From contig JAITLH010000243.1 in assembly GCA_031277995.1 (NCBI GenBank), positions 1 through 5,395 on the forward strand: a DNA stretch of 5,395 bases, given 5' to 3'. Below the pieces are notes generated by a model that worked only from the letters and a program-made list of their open reading frames with translations, was not told the DNA's origin and did not search any database. This document shows, piece by piece, positions 1 to 5,241 of the stretch. Numbering within the stretch: position 1 is the first letter of the stretch; each line of letters opens with the position of its first letter. Position numbers and translations under genes: made by a program. The DNA comes from Deltaproteobacteria bacterium (lineage in GTDB: Bacteria > Desulfobacterota > Desulfarculia > Adiutricales > Adiutricaceae).

Positions 1-23
1 TGGGCCCTTTGGGCGAAAAAATG

Positions 24-44
24 ACCCGCCTAAGATCCGCGGGT
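24..44. promoter_or_regulatory. inverted repeat upstream of the TetR gene, possible operator
   Basis: ACCCGC (24-29) and GCGGGT (39-44) form a perfect 6-bp inverted repeat with a 9-bp spacer, about 60 bp before the preferred TetR start. TetR proteins bind dyads of about this size and often autoregulate. No clear -10/-35 pair is visible in 1-104, and the half-sites differ from the dyad upstream of emrA. In GC-rich DNA a 6-bp dyad can be chance. Confidence 0.2.
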
Positions 45-92
45 GGGGCGCGCCGCGCCGGGGGTAGACGTTTGGCCATTGGCCGCGAGAAT

Positions 93-100
93 GGGGGAGA
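93..100 (+). promoter_or_regulatory. Shine-Dalgarno that decides the TetR start
   Basis: GGGGGAGA, with the GGAG core 5 nt before the ATG at 105. It is the best ribosome site in the 5' part of the open frame and supports the 253-aa product over starts at 9, 21 or 261. Confidence 0.6.
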
Positions 101-104
101 GATT

Positions 105-866
105 ATGGGAGAAAGAAAAACCGGAGCCGGGGAAAAGATAAAAGACCCGGCGATTAAGGATAAAGGGCGGCCCGAAGGGCTTGGCAAAACGGAAAACCGG
201 GGCGGAAACGGGATAACGGCCGGGCGTAGGCCGGCCGGGCGGATTCCCTTAATAAAAAACGTGGACACCAAGGAGATTTTGTGCCAGGAGGCCATTTTGG
301 TCATATCCGACAAAGGCATCCAGGGGACCACCATTAAGGAAATCGCCAAAAACGCCAACCTGACCCCGGCCATGGTCCACTATCACTTCAAAGACAAGGA
401 AACCTTGATACGGGCCACCTTGCTCAAATACCTTAAGCCCCTCTCGGACTCGGTTTGGGAGGCGGCCGAGTTGGACATCGGGCCCTTGGAGATGCTTAGG
501 GAATTCCATACGCGCCTTAGCAAAGTCTTTACGGGCGTCCCTTGGTACGGTTCCCTTTGGAGTAGGGAGCTGGCCGGGGCCCACGGCCGGTTAAAGGTTT
601 TCATGGGTTCCTTAATCGGGGAAAATAGGCTACGCCTTTTTAAGGAAAAGATTGAACTGGGGCAAAGGCAAGGGCTCATTAACCCGCTCTTGGTCCCGGA
701 ACTGGTCTTCGAGACCTTGCTGGCCCTTATATACTTACCCAGGCTGGGGCTGGAGACCTGGTCCTCGGTCTGGAACGTTAAAATCGACCAAGAAACCGTA
801 AACCGTCACGTTTGGGCCTCGATACTGGAAGGCTTAACCGCCAAGGACGCCGGAAAGCTAAAATAA
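105..866 (+). CDS. TetR/AcrR-family transcriptional regulator, probable repressor of the efflux genes
   Basis: A 253-residue DNA-binding regulator. The TetR N-terminal helix-turn-helix spans about residues 54-105: a first helix with ILVISDKG, then GTTIKEIAKNANLTP, and the recognition segment PAMVHYHFKDKETL (about 88-101), a textbook TetR signature. Residues 110-253 are the variable helical ligand/dimer domain. The ATG at 105 is chosen because GGGGGAGA (93-100) ends 4 nt before it. The frame is open further upstream, to a TTG at 9 and an ATG at 21, but neither has a comparable ribosome site. Residues 1-52 form an extension absent from most TetR proteins (usually 190-220 aa), rich in Gly (11 of the first 50) and Lys/Arg (12 of 50). 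An in-frame GTG at 261 would give a family-typical 201 aa but lacks a Shine-Dalgarno. Its position just before emrA/emrB-like genes on the same strand suggests it controls them in response to a toxic ligand; that is inference. Confidence 0.9.
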   Translation: MGERKTGAGEKIKDPAIKDKGRPEGLGKTENRGGNGITAGRRPAGRIPLIKNVDTKEILCQEAILVISDKGIQGTTIKEIAKNANLTPAMVHYHFKDKETLIRATLLKYLKPLSDSVWEAAELDIGPLEMLREFHTRLSKVFTGVPWYGSLWSRELAGAHGRLKVFMGSLIGENRLRLFKEKIELGQRQGLINPLLVPELVFETLLALIYLPRLGLETWSSVWNVKIDQETVNRHVWASILEGLTAKDAGKLK

Positions 867-907
867 CGGCCTTAAGCCTTGGGGGATATCGCTTTTGGTT
901 TTAGGGG

Positions 908-933
908 TTTGGCGAAAAAGTTTTCGGGCCAAA
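908..933. promoter_or_regulatory. dyad between tetR and emrA: candidate TetR operator (or weak tetR terminator)
   Basis: The inner arms CGAAAA (913-918) and TTTTCG (921-926) are separated by AG. The outer arms are TTTGG (908-912) and CCAAA (929-933), with two extra G on the right. Total size, 26 bp, suits a TetR dimer pair. It lies 12 bp upstream of the -10-like TATCAT (945-950), so a bound repressor would cover the -35 region. Alternative: as RNA it forms a modest hairpin followed by GCTTTTT (934-940), which could terminate tetR. The sequence does not separate these readings. Confidence 0.4.
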
Positions 934-944
934 GCTTTTTGGGT

Positions 945-950
945 TATCAT
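945..950 (+). promoter_or_regulatory. possible -10 element for the emrA-like gene
   Basis: TATCAT matches 5 of 6 bases of TATAAT. The -35 window (about 921-928, TTTTCGGG) is poor, so an activator, a weak promoter or a false match are all possible. If used, transcription would start near 957 and leave a leader of roughly 95 nt before the ATG at 1054. Confidence 0.25.
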
Positions 951-980
951 GCGAAAAAAACGCCTTGGGGGCCTAAGCCG

Positions 981-1016
981 CTGGCCCCGGGCCGGGCCAG
1001 GGCCGGGCCGGGCCGG
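981..1016 (+). repeat. short GGGCC tandem repeat with hairpin and G-quadruplex potential in the emrA leader
   Basis: Five GGGCC units occupy 989-1014, with one extra A at 999. The five GGG runs start at 989, 994, 1000, 1005 and 1010, with loops of 2-3 nt, so they satisfy the canonical G3N1-7 quadruplex rule on the + strand. CTGGCCC (981-987) and GGGCCAG (994-1000) also form a perfect 7-bp hairpin with a 6-nt loop. The two folds use the same bases and exclude each other. The element lies about 40 nt before the emrA-like start. Confidence 0.5.
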
Positions 1017-1053
1017 CGGATTCGCCTTAAGGGAGCGCGCGTGGGTATGAAAA

Positions 1054-2304
1054 ATGGAAACGAATAAAGGCCCCAAGCCGGGCGATTTTAAGGGCGACGA
1101 CTTAAAGGCGGCGCCCGCCGGGGCTAAGGGCGGGGGAGGCCAGGCCATCGGCCGGGCCATCTCGGTCTTTTTGATCTTGGGCTTGGCTTGGCTGGCCTAC
1201 TGGTTTGTTTTTCTAAGGCCTTACGTAACTACCGACGACGCCTACGTGGTCGGAAACCAGATTCGCCTAAGCCCCTCAACCGCCGGAAGGGTCTCGGAGA
1301 TTTTGTTTGACAATACCCAAAAGGTCGAGGCCGGCCAGGTCTTGGTTAAGCTTAGTACCACCGACGCCGAATTGGCCTTTAAAAAAGCCCAGGAAGAACT
1401 GGCCCAGGCGGTTAGGCAACTGTCCAGCCAAAAAAGGGAACTCGAGCGCCTGGAGGTTTTGATCAAAGCCCGCCAAAGCGATCTGGCCTTGGTCGAAAAC
1501 GAATACGACCGAAGAAAAAACCTAAAAACCGGATCCTCGGTCACGGCCGAGGAAGTGGAGCGTTATCGGCAGCAAACCGTCGCCGCCCAAGCCAACCTTG
1601 AGGCGGCCAGACACGAATTCGCGGCCAAGGAACTTTTGGTGGGGCGCTTTGGGGTAAAGGATCATCCCCAGGTAAAATTGGCCGTCCACAAACTAAGGGA
1701 GGCTTGGCTGTCTTTGAGGCGCTGCGAAATAAAAAGCCCGGCCTCGGGGCGGGTGGCCAGAAGGACCGTCCAGGTGGGCGCCTACGTTACCCAGGCCACC
1801 AACCTTATGGCCATCGTCCCCTTGGACGAGGTCTGGGTTGAGGCCAACTTCAAAGAAAGCCAGCTGGGGCGCATAAGGCCGGGTCACGAGGTAATCGTGT
1901 CGGCCGACATGTATGGTGGTTCGGCCACCTATCGCGGCCGGGTATTGGGCTTGTCGGCCGGGACCGGGAGCGTTTTTTCCCTCCTTCCGGCGGAAAACGC
2001 CACCGGCAATTGGATTAAGGTAGTCCAAAGGGTCCCGGTCAAGATCCTTTTGGACAAACAAGACCTTGACAAAAACCCCCTTCTTTTGGGCTTATCGCTT
2101 AAGGTCAGGGTCAAAATCAACGATTCTCCCGGCCCGGCGCCAACCGAGCCAAGCCTTTCTTCCATGAAGTCCTTCGAAACCGACGATGACCTCAAGGGCT
2201 TGGAGAGTTTAATCGAGGCCATCATGACCGAAAACCTAAGCCCCGGCCCCCCGGAAACGGCCGGGGTTAAAGAAAAGGCCCCGGATTTGGCGCCAAGAAC
2301 TTAA
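1054..2304 (+). CDS. emrA: EmrA-like membrane fusion protein (HlyD family) of a multidrug efflux pump
   Basis: A periplasmic adaptor of 416 aa that would link the inner-membrane EmrB pump to an outer-membrane channel. Order: short Lys/Gly-rich cytoplasmic N-terminus (1-32); one membrane anchor (about 34-54, rich in Leu, Trp and Phe); first lipoyl half with TTDDAYVVGNQI (59-70) and VEAGQVLVKL (91-100); a long helical hairpin (about 101-220, rich in Gln, Glu and Arg); second lipoyl half with IKSPASGRVARR (226-237); beta-barrel with WVEANFKESQLGRI (261-274) and the EmrA hallmark FSLLPAENATGNWIKVVQR (308-326). E. coli EmrA (390 aa) matches throughout by recall of the family. The Pro/acidic tail after about 356 is less conserved. 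The ATG at 1054 follows a weak GTGGGT (1041-1046). The gene lies 187 bp after tetR and 118 bp before the EmrB-like start. Confidence 0.93.
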   Translation: METNKGPKPGDFKGDDLKAAPAGAKGGGGQAIGRAISVFLILGLAWLAYWFVFLRPYVTTDDAYVVGNQIRLSPSTAGRVSEILFDNTQKVEAGQVLVKLSTTDAELAFKKAQEELAQAVRQLSSQKRELERLEVLIKARQSDLALVENEYDRRKNLKTGSSVTAEEVERYRQQTVAAQANLEAARHEFAAKELLVGRFGVKDHPQVKLAVHKLREAWLSLRRCEIKSPASGRVARRTVQVGAYVTQATNLMAIVPLDEVWVEANFKESQLGRIRPGHEVIVSADMYGGSATYRGRVLGLSAGTGSVFSLLPAENATGNWIKVVQRVPVKILLDKQDLDKNPLLLGLSLKVRVKINDSPGPAPTEPSLSSMKSFETDDDLKGLESLIEAIMTENLSPGPPETAGVKEKAPDLAPRT

Positions 2305-2325
2305 CGTATTCCCCGGGGCTTTTTT
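2278..2325 (+). terminator. possible first hairpin terminator at the 3' end of the emrA-like gene
   Basis: GCCCCGG (2278-2284, inside the coding end) can pair with CCGGGGC (2313-2319), directly followed by TTTTTT (2320-2325). The 28-nt loop contains a self-complementary TTGGCGCCAA. An AAAA run precedes the left arm. The large loop and overlap with coding sequence make this weaker than the next hairpin. Confidence 0.3.
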
Positions 2326-2330
2326 AACCG

Positions 2331-2374
2331 GCCAACATGGCCGGCCTTCAAGGCCGGCCGTTTGGCTTTTTTTT
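2331..2374 (+). terminator. strong rho-independent terminator between emrA and emrB
   Basis: The core stem pairs GGCCGGCC (2339-2346) with GGCCGGCC (2352-2359) around a TTCAA loop. It extends through a T-G wobble and an A-T pair, one bulged C (2336), and GCCAA (2331-2335) pairing with TTGGC (2362-2366). Eight T residues (2367-2374) follow immediately. This meets every visual criterion for intrinsic termination. It lies 48 bp before the EmrB-like start, unusual for a pair normally co-transcribed. Read-through, or a separate promoter I cannot identify, would be needed for emrB. Confidence 0.75.
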
Positions 2375-2385
2375 CTTGGCCAATT

Positions 2386-2407
2386 GGGCCGGAAAAAAAC
2401 CGGGCCC
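2386..2407 (+). other. hairpin immediately upstream of the emrB ribosome site
   Basis: GGGCCGG (2386-2392) pairs with the region 2400-2407, allowing one bulged G (2404), around a loop of seven A. It lies 15 bp before the ATG at 2423, next to the weak GGGA (2414-2417). It could modulate emrB translation or simply reflect GC-rich composition. Confidence 0.25.
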
Positions 2408-2422
2408 GGACTCGGGACAAAC

Positions 2423-3391
2423 ATGAATCGACCAACGGATCAAAGGCCGCCCCTAAGCGGCCTCAAACTCATCATCCTAACCTTTACCCTGCCCTTGGCG
2501 ACGTTCATGCAGGTTATCGACGCCACCATCGCGAACGTGGCCGTTCCCACCATCGCCGGAAACCTGGGGGCCTCCTATTCGCAGGGGACTTGGGTGATTA
2601 CCACTTACGGCGTGGCCAACGCCATCGTCTTACCTTTAACCGGGAGACTGGGGCAAAAATTTGGGGAAGTGCGGCTTTTTATCTGGTCGTCGGCCCTCTT
2701 CGCCCTAACTTCCCTGGCTTGCGGCCTTTCCACCAATCTCTCGATTCTCATTATTTTTAGGGTGCTCCAAGGCGCTTTGGGGGCCCCGATGATGCCCTTG
2801 GCCCAAACGCTACTGATGAACAATTACCCCAAGCGCCTCATGATGATGGCCATAGCCCTGTGGTCAACCACCGTTTCGGTGGCCCCGGTCTTGGGGCCCA
2901 TCATGGGCGGCTACATTAGCGACAATTTCCACTGGAGCTGGATTTTTATCATAAACGTTCCCATCGGGCTGGCCGTGGTGGTTTTGGCCCACCTAACCTT
3001 GGCCGATCGGGAAACCAAGCTGTCCAAACCAAAATGGAGCGCCACCAGCTTTGGCTTATTGGCCATAGGCGTGGGCTCATTCCAGTTGGTCCTCGATCGA
3101 GGCCGCGAGCTCGATTGGTTTAATTCCCAAGAGGTTCTGACCCTAAGCGTCCTGGCCGCGGTCGGGATTACCCTTCTCATCGTTTGGGAGTCCAAAAACC
3201 GCGAACCCCTAATCGATTTAAGCCTTTTTAAGTCCCGGAATTTCACCGTGGGTTTGACCCTAATTAGCCTGGGCATGATGCTCTACATGGGCATGGTGGT
3301 TTTGCTGCCCCTTCTTTTGCAATCCAACTTTGGTTTTACCGCCTTTGGGCGGGCCTGGCCACGGCCCCGGTGGGTTTTATCCCCATCTTGA
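2423..3391 (+). CDS. N-terminal open frame of the broken EmrB-like pump
   Basis: As it stands this frame encodes 322 residues. About 308 are authentic EmrB-like sequence covering roughly the first eight or nine membrane segments, including both signature loops. The last 14 residues (from FGRAWPRP) are out-of-frame readthrough ending at TGA 3389-3391. A product lacking the C-terminal helices would not be expected to transport. Confidence 0.7.
   Translation: MNRPTDQRPPLSGLKLIILTFTLPLATFMQVIDATIANVAVPTIAGNLGASYSQGTWVITTYGVANAIVLPLTGRLGQKFGEVRLFIWSSALFALTSLACGLSTNLSILIIFRVLQGALGAPMMPLAQTLLMNNYPKRLMMMAIALWSTTVSVAPVLGPIMGGYISDNFHWSWIFIINVPIGLAVVVLAHLTLADRETKLSKPKWSATSFGLLAIGVGSFQLVLDRGRELDWFNSQEVLTLSVLAAVGITLLIVWESKNREPLIDLSLFKSRNFTVGLTLISLGMMLYMGMVVLLPLLLQSNFGFTAFGRAWPRPRWVLSPS
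3341..3349 (+). other. frameshift site in the emrB-like gene
   Basis: The read is GCC TTT GGG CGG in the upstream frame. Inserting one base in the TTT run gives GCC TTT TGG GCG, i.e. Ala-Phe-Trp-Ala, which leads into GLATAPVG as in EmrB proteins (TWAGLASAPVG in E. coli). A lost T at 3344-3346 is the simplest explanation. The heptamer CTTTGGG is not a classical X XXY YYZ slippery sequence. Confidence 0.85.
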
Positions 3392-3963
3392 CCACGCCCA
3401 TAATCGGCCGCTTTGGGAGCAAAATCGATCAGCGCTACCTCATCTCCTTTGGTTTCGCGGTATTCATGCTCATTTCCTATTACCGATCCAACTTTTGCCC
3501 CCAAGTCGGCTTACATTTCGTGGTCGTCCCCCAGGTCTTTTTGGGCGTGGCCATAGCCTGCTTTTTCGTCCCCATAAACTCGCTAAGCTTCATTGGCATG
3601 GATCCCCAAAAAATAGCCAGCGCCTCGGGCGTGTTTAACTGCGTTCGGACGCTATTTGGGGCCATCGGCGCCTCGGCGGTCACGACCATCTGGGAAAGGC
3701 GCGAGGCCCTTCACCACGTTCGCCTAAGCGGCCACGTGGATCCCTATAACCCAGTGGCCATAGACGCCTTGACGGGCCTTACCAACCTGGGCATGTCCCA
3801 AGAACAGGCGGCCGGCTATCTGGCCAGGCAAATTTCCATCCAGGGAAACATCCTGGCCGGGGCCGAGATCTTTAAACTCTGCGCCATCTGCTACGTTTTC
3901 ATGGTGGCCATAACCTGGCTGGCCAAACCCTTCAAGGCCTCGGCCATACTCGAGAGGGACTAA
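3370..3963 (+). CDS. C-terminal open frame of the broken EmrB-like pump
   Basis: The genuine C-terminal third of EmrB. Homology already begins at the TGG of 3346, upstream of the first usable start (GTG 3370). It carries PIIGRFGSKID, a membrane segment with FLGVAIACFFVPINSL, a typical EmrB region FNCVRTLFGAIGASAVTTIWERREALHH, and a last helix ending in WLAKPF. The GTG at 3370 is the Val codon of the natural APVGF motif, with no ribosome site of its own, so independent translation is unlikely. The stop is TAA at 3961-3963. Confidence 0.7.
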   Translation: MGFIPILTTPIIGRFGSKIDQRYLISFGFAVFMLISYYRSNFCPQVGLHFVVVPQVFLGVAIACFFVPINSLSFIGMDPQKIASASGVFNCVRTLFGAIGASAVTTIWERREALHHVRLSGHVDPYNPVAIDALTGLTNLGMSQEQAAGYLARQISIQGNILAGAEIFKLCAICYVFMVAITWLAKPFKASAILERD

Positions 3964-3982
3964 GGGGGCTTCTTATTTTTTG

Positions 3983-4016
3983 GGCCCCAGGGTTTTTGGC
4001 CAAAAACCCTGGGGCC
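3983..4016. terminator. perfect 34-bp palindrome between emrB and umuD, possible terminator
   Basis: Arms of 15 bp (3983-3997 and 4002-4016; the right arm begins AAAAACCC) flank a GGCC centre, so all 34 positions are self-complementary. RNA from either strand would form a very stable hairpin 20 nt after the emrB stop. The expected U-run is missing: downstream comes AAATGG and only a TTTT at 4023-4026, while T6 precedes the left arm. It may be an imperfect terminator, a 3'-end stabiliser or a protein-binding palindrome. Confidence 0.45.
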
Positions 4017-4064
4017 AAATGGTTTTGGGGTTAGAAAAAACCTTACCGGCTTTCTATTTTTTTG

Positions 4065-4093
4065 TTGCCCTAAAAACGAACTTTTGATATAAT
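4065..4093 (+). promoter_or_regulatory. sigma70-type promoter with extended -10 for umuD
   Basis: The -35 is TTGCCC (4065-4070, 4 of 6), the spacer 17 bp, and the -10 a perfect TATAAT (4088-4093) preceded by TG at 4085-4086, making an extended -10. Predicted transcription start is about 4100, with a leader of about 45 nt. It is by far the best promoter in the window and, being so strong, would need repression if umuD is damage-inducible. Confidence 0.75.
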
Positions 4094-4097
4094 CAGG

Positions 4098-4116
4098 AAT
4101 TAGATTTCGCCTAATT
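4098..4116. promoter_or_regulatory. inverted repeat on the umuD start site, candidate LexA/SOS operator
   Basis: AATTAG (4098-4103) and CTAATT (4111-4116) form a perfect 6-bp inverted repeat with a 7-bp spacer, overlapping the predicted transcription start. umuD genes are classically LexA-repressed, so this is the natural operator position. The sequence is not the E. coli type CTGT-N8-ACAG, but LexA boxes vary widely between phyla. Assignment to LexA is inference. Confidence 0.45.
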
Positions 4117-4145
4117 GTGGGTAAAAACGTCAGAGAATTTCGGAT

Positions 4146-4601
4146 ATGAACATGAACCTTAAAAGCGAACCCAAGTTGACCGTCATCGGGGCCAAGACCC
4201 CGGACGGGCCAAGGCCACTGGGTAGCCCCTTTTTTCTGGAAAACATCTCGGCCGGTTTCCCCTCCCCGGCCGACGACTACGTCACGGATTTTCTGGATTT
4301 GCAGCGCCTGGTGGTAAAAAACCCGGCGGCCACTTTTTTTCTAAGGGTAAGCGGCGATTCCATGAGCGGGGCCGGGATTAACGACGGGGACCTACTGGTG
4401 GTGGATCGCTCCAAACCCACCGCCCAAGGCAGCGTGGTCATAGCCTCCATCGATGGGGAGCTTACCGTCAAAAGGCTAAAAAAAAGAAACGGAAAAATCT
4501 TTTTGGCCCCGGAAAACCCCGATTACGCCCAGATCGACATTACCGAGCGCGAAGACACCATGGTCTGGGGCGTCGTGACTTACGTGGTACATAAGCTCTA
4601 G
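4146..4601 (+). CDS. umuD: UmuD-type SOS mutagenesis protein (S24 self-cleaving peptidase)
   Basis: A 151-aa LexA/UmuD-family protein. In E. coli, UmuD is self-cleaved on RecA-ssDNA filaments to UmuD', which joins UmuC as the translesion polymerase V. Visible features: N-terminal arm (1-35); cleavage site Ala36-Gly37 within ISAGFPSPADDYV; catalytic Ser72 in RVSGDSM; GDLLVVDRS (81-89); catalytic Lys109 in DGELTVKRL. The spacing from cleavage residue to Ser (36) and Ser to Lys (37) equals that of E. coli UmuD (C24, S60, K97). The missing helix-turn-helix domain and UmuD-like ISAGFPSPA exclude LexA and phage repressors. ATG 4152 is an alternative start two codons in, with GGA 7 nt before it. Own strong promoter and candidate operator precede it. 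No umuC follows, so partner supply must come from elsewhere or the operon is disrupted. Confidence 0.92.
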   Translation: MNMNLKSEPKLTVIGAKTPDGPRPLGSPFFLENISAGFPSPADDYVTDFLDLQRLVVKNPAATFFLRVSGDSMSGAGINDGDLLVVDRSKPTAQGSVVIASIDGELTVKRLKKRNGKIFLAPENPDYAQIDITEREDTMVWGVVTYVVHKL

Positions 4602-4797
4602 TTTATTTTAACCTTTTTAACCCCGGCCGAGAAAGAATGACCGCTTTTGTAAAGGTATTTTTTCAAAAAAGTTTATTTTCGGCGATTCGCGCAAATCCTT
4701 TCTTTCGCGATGTCTAAGGCATTTTGGATTTCCTACTGAAATATTTTCGCGCGCCCCATATCTTACTTTCACGTCCGCAATCAAAACCAAAGCCGAT
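4602..4797. other. AT-richer stretch with the junction between umuD and the hsdS remnant
   Basis: This holds no convincing gene. A + strand frame in phase with hsdS is open from 4621, but only from about 4768 (F-TSAI-KTKADMEGVS) does it resemble HsdS; before that it is not recognisable. It holds two copies of GTTTATTTT (4601-4609 and 4671-4679) and a T6-C-A6 symmetric run (4658-4670). No umuC remnant, integrase site or tRNA end was found. Confidence 0.5.
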
Positions 4798-5241
4798 ATG
4801 GAAGGGGTTTCACCCAAACCTTACTATCTGGTTAACCCTGACGCTTTTGCGTATGTTACTGTTACCTCCAGAAACGGGGAGAAAATCTCCCTTGCCCATA
4901 ACGGCTCTGATGACACCTACGTTCGCTCGTCATCTTATGTGGCATTTGAAGTCGGCGACAAAGAAAAGCTGATACCGAGCCATTCGCGGATTTTCTTCAA
5001 TAGACCAGATTTTGACCGATTCGCGCGATTCGATTCGTGGGGAAGCGCCCGTGAAACCTTTAACCGGGAAGATACGCGCGAAGTAAAGATACCGATACCC
5101 GATATTACCGTCCAGCGTTCAATCGTGGACATTTACAATGCCTATATTGAACGCCGGGGAATCGACGAAAGACCGAAAGCGCGGATGAAAGACATCTGCC
5201 CGATACCGATAAAAGGTTCGCCGGAAGAAGCCGGCGCGTGA
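4798..5241 (+). CDS. hsdS: type I restriction-modification specificity subunit, 5'-truncated remnant
   Basis: HsdS recognises the target sequence for a type I restriction-methylation complex (HsdR, HsdM, HsdS). The 147 residues from ATG 4798 resemble one target-recognition domain plus the C-terminal conserved helix: YLVNPDAFAYVTVTSRNG (10-27), SSSYVAFEV (44-52), RIFFNRPDFDRFARF (64-78), GSARETF (82-88), IPIPDITVQRSIVDIYNAYIERR (98-120 region), and a typical terminus DICPIPIKGSPEEA. Full HsdS has two such domains and about 400 aa, so the first domain and 5' part of the second are missing. Recognisable sequence starts a few codons before the ATG (about 4768), and no ribosome site precedes 4798, both signs of truncation. 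All 14 arginine codons avoid AGG, unlike the upstream genes. No hsdM or hsdR lies in the window. Confidence 0.75.
   Translation: MEGVSPKPYYLVNPDAFAYVTVTSRNGEKISLAHNGSDDTYVRSSSYVAFEVGDKEKLIPSHSRIFFNRPDFDRFARFDSWGSARETFNREDTREVKIPIPDITVQRSIVDIYNAYIERRGIDERPKARMKDICPIPIKGSPEEAGA

Larger units (their letters stand above)
2423..3963 (+). pseudogene. emrB: EmrB-like MFS multidrug exporter (DHA2 family), interrupted by a frameshift
   Basis: The proton-driven inner-membrane pump of an EmrAB-type system, with 14 predicted helices. The first part reads from ATG 2423: DATIANVAVPTIAGNLG (33-49), motif A-like GRLGQKFGEVRL (74-85), motif C-like APVLGPIMGGYIS (154-166), and LDRGRELDWF (224-233), which in E. 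coli EmrB is LDRGKELDWF. After residue Ala307 (codon 3341) homology continues one frame back with WAGLATAPVGFIPIL from 3346. Restoring one base near 3344 gives a continuous 513-aa protein; E. coli EmrB has 512. No other stop or gap is seen, so the damage is recent or a sequencing/assembly error. An upstream in-frame TTG at 2384 is rejected because it overlaps the leader hairpin and adds residues with no family counterpart. The pump would pair with the upstream EmrA-like adaptor. Confidence 0.9.

Noticed and set aside
9..104. Longer TetR product starting at TTG 9 or ATG 21
   Set aside because: The extra residues are low-complexity Gly/Arg sequence without family counterpart, and ATG 105 has a much better ribosome site.
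879..1067. Small + strand open frame between tetR and emrA
   Set aside because: It begins at a TTG with no convincing ribosome-site context, overlaps emrA, and encodes the GGGCC tract as Gly/Pro/Arg repeats; better read as leader DNA.
858..1160. Reverse-strand open frame across the tetR-emrA gap
   Set aside because: It overlaps the start of emrA, is rich in Pro/Arg/Ala as expected for antisense of GC-rich DNA, and shows no domain or ribosome site.
1693..2061. Reverse-strand open frames inside emrA (also 1242-1544 and 1929-2225)
   Set aside because: They lie wholly inside a gene with continuous family homology on the + strand and have no recognisable domains.
2362..2760. Alternative + strand frame overlapping the start of emrB
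   Set aside because: It starts within the terminator and T-run, and its translation is a frame-shadow of the clearly homologous EmrB sequence.
3341..3349. Programmed -1 ribosomal frameshifting in emrB
   Set aside because: CTTTGGG is not an X XXY YYZ slippery heptamer, no stimulatory hairpin is obvious just downstream, and family members are encoded in one frame.
4146..4601. LexA or phage CI-type repressor
   Set aside because: There is no helix-turn-helix domain; the protein is short and carries the UmuD-specific ISAGFPSPADDY region and spacing.
4617..4817. Reverse-strand open frame between umuD and hsdS
   Set aside because: No ribosome site, no recognisable domain, and it overlaps the beginning of the hsdS remnant; likely chance in an AT-richer junction.
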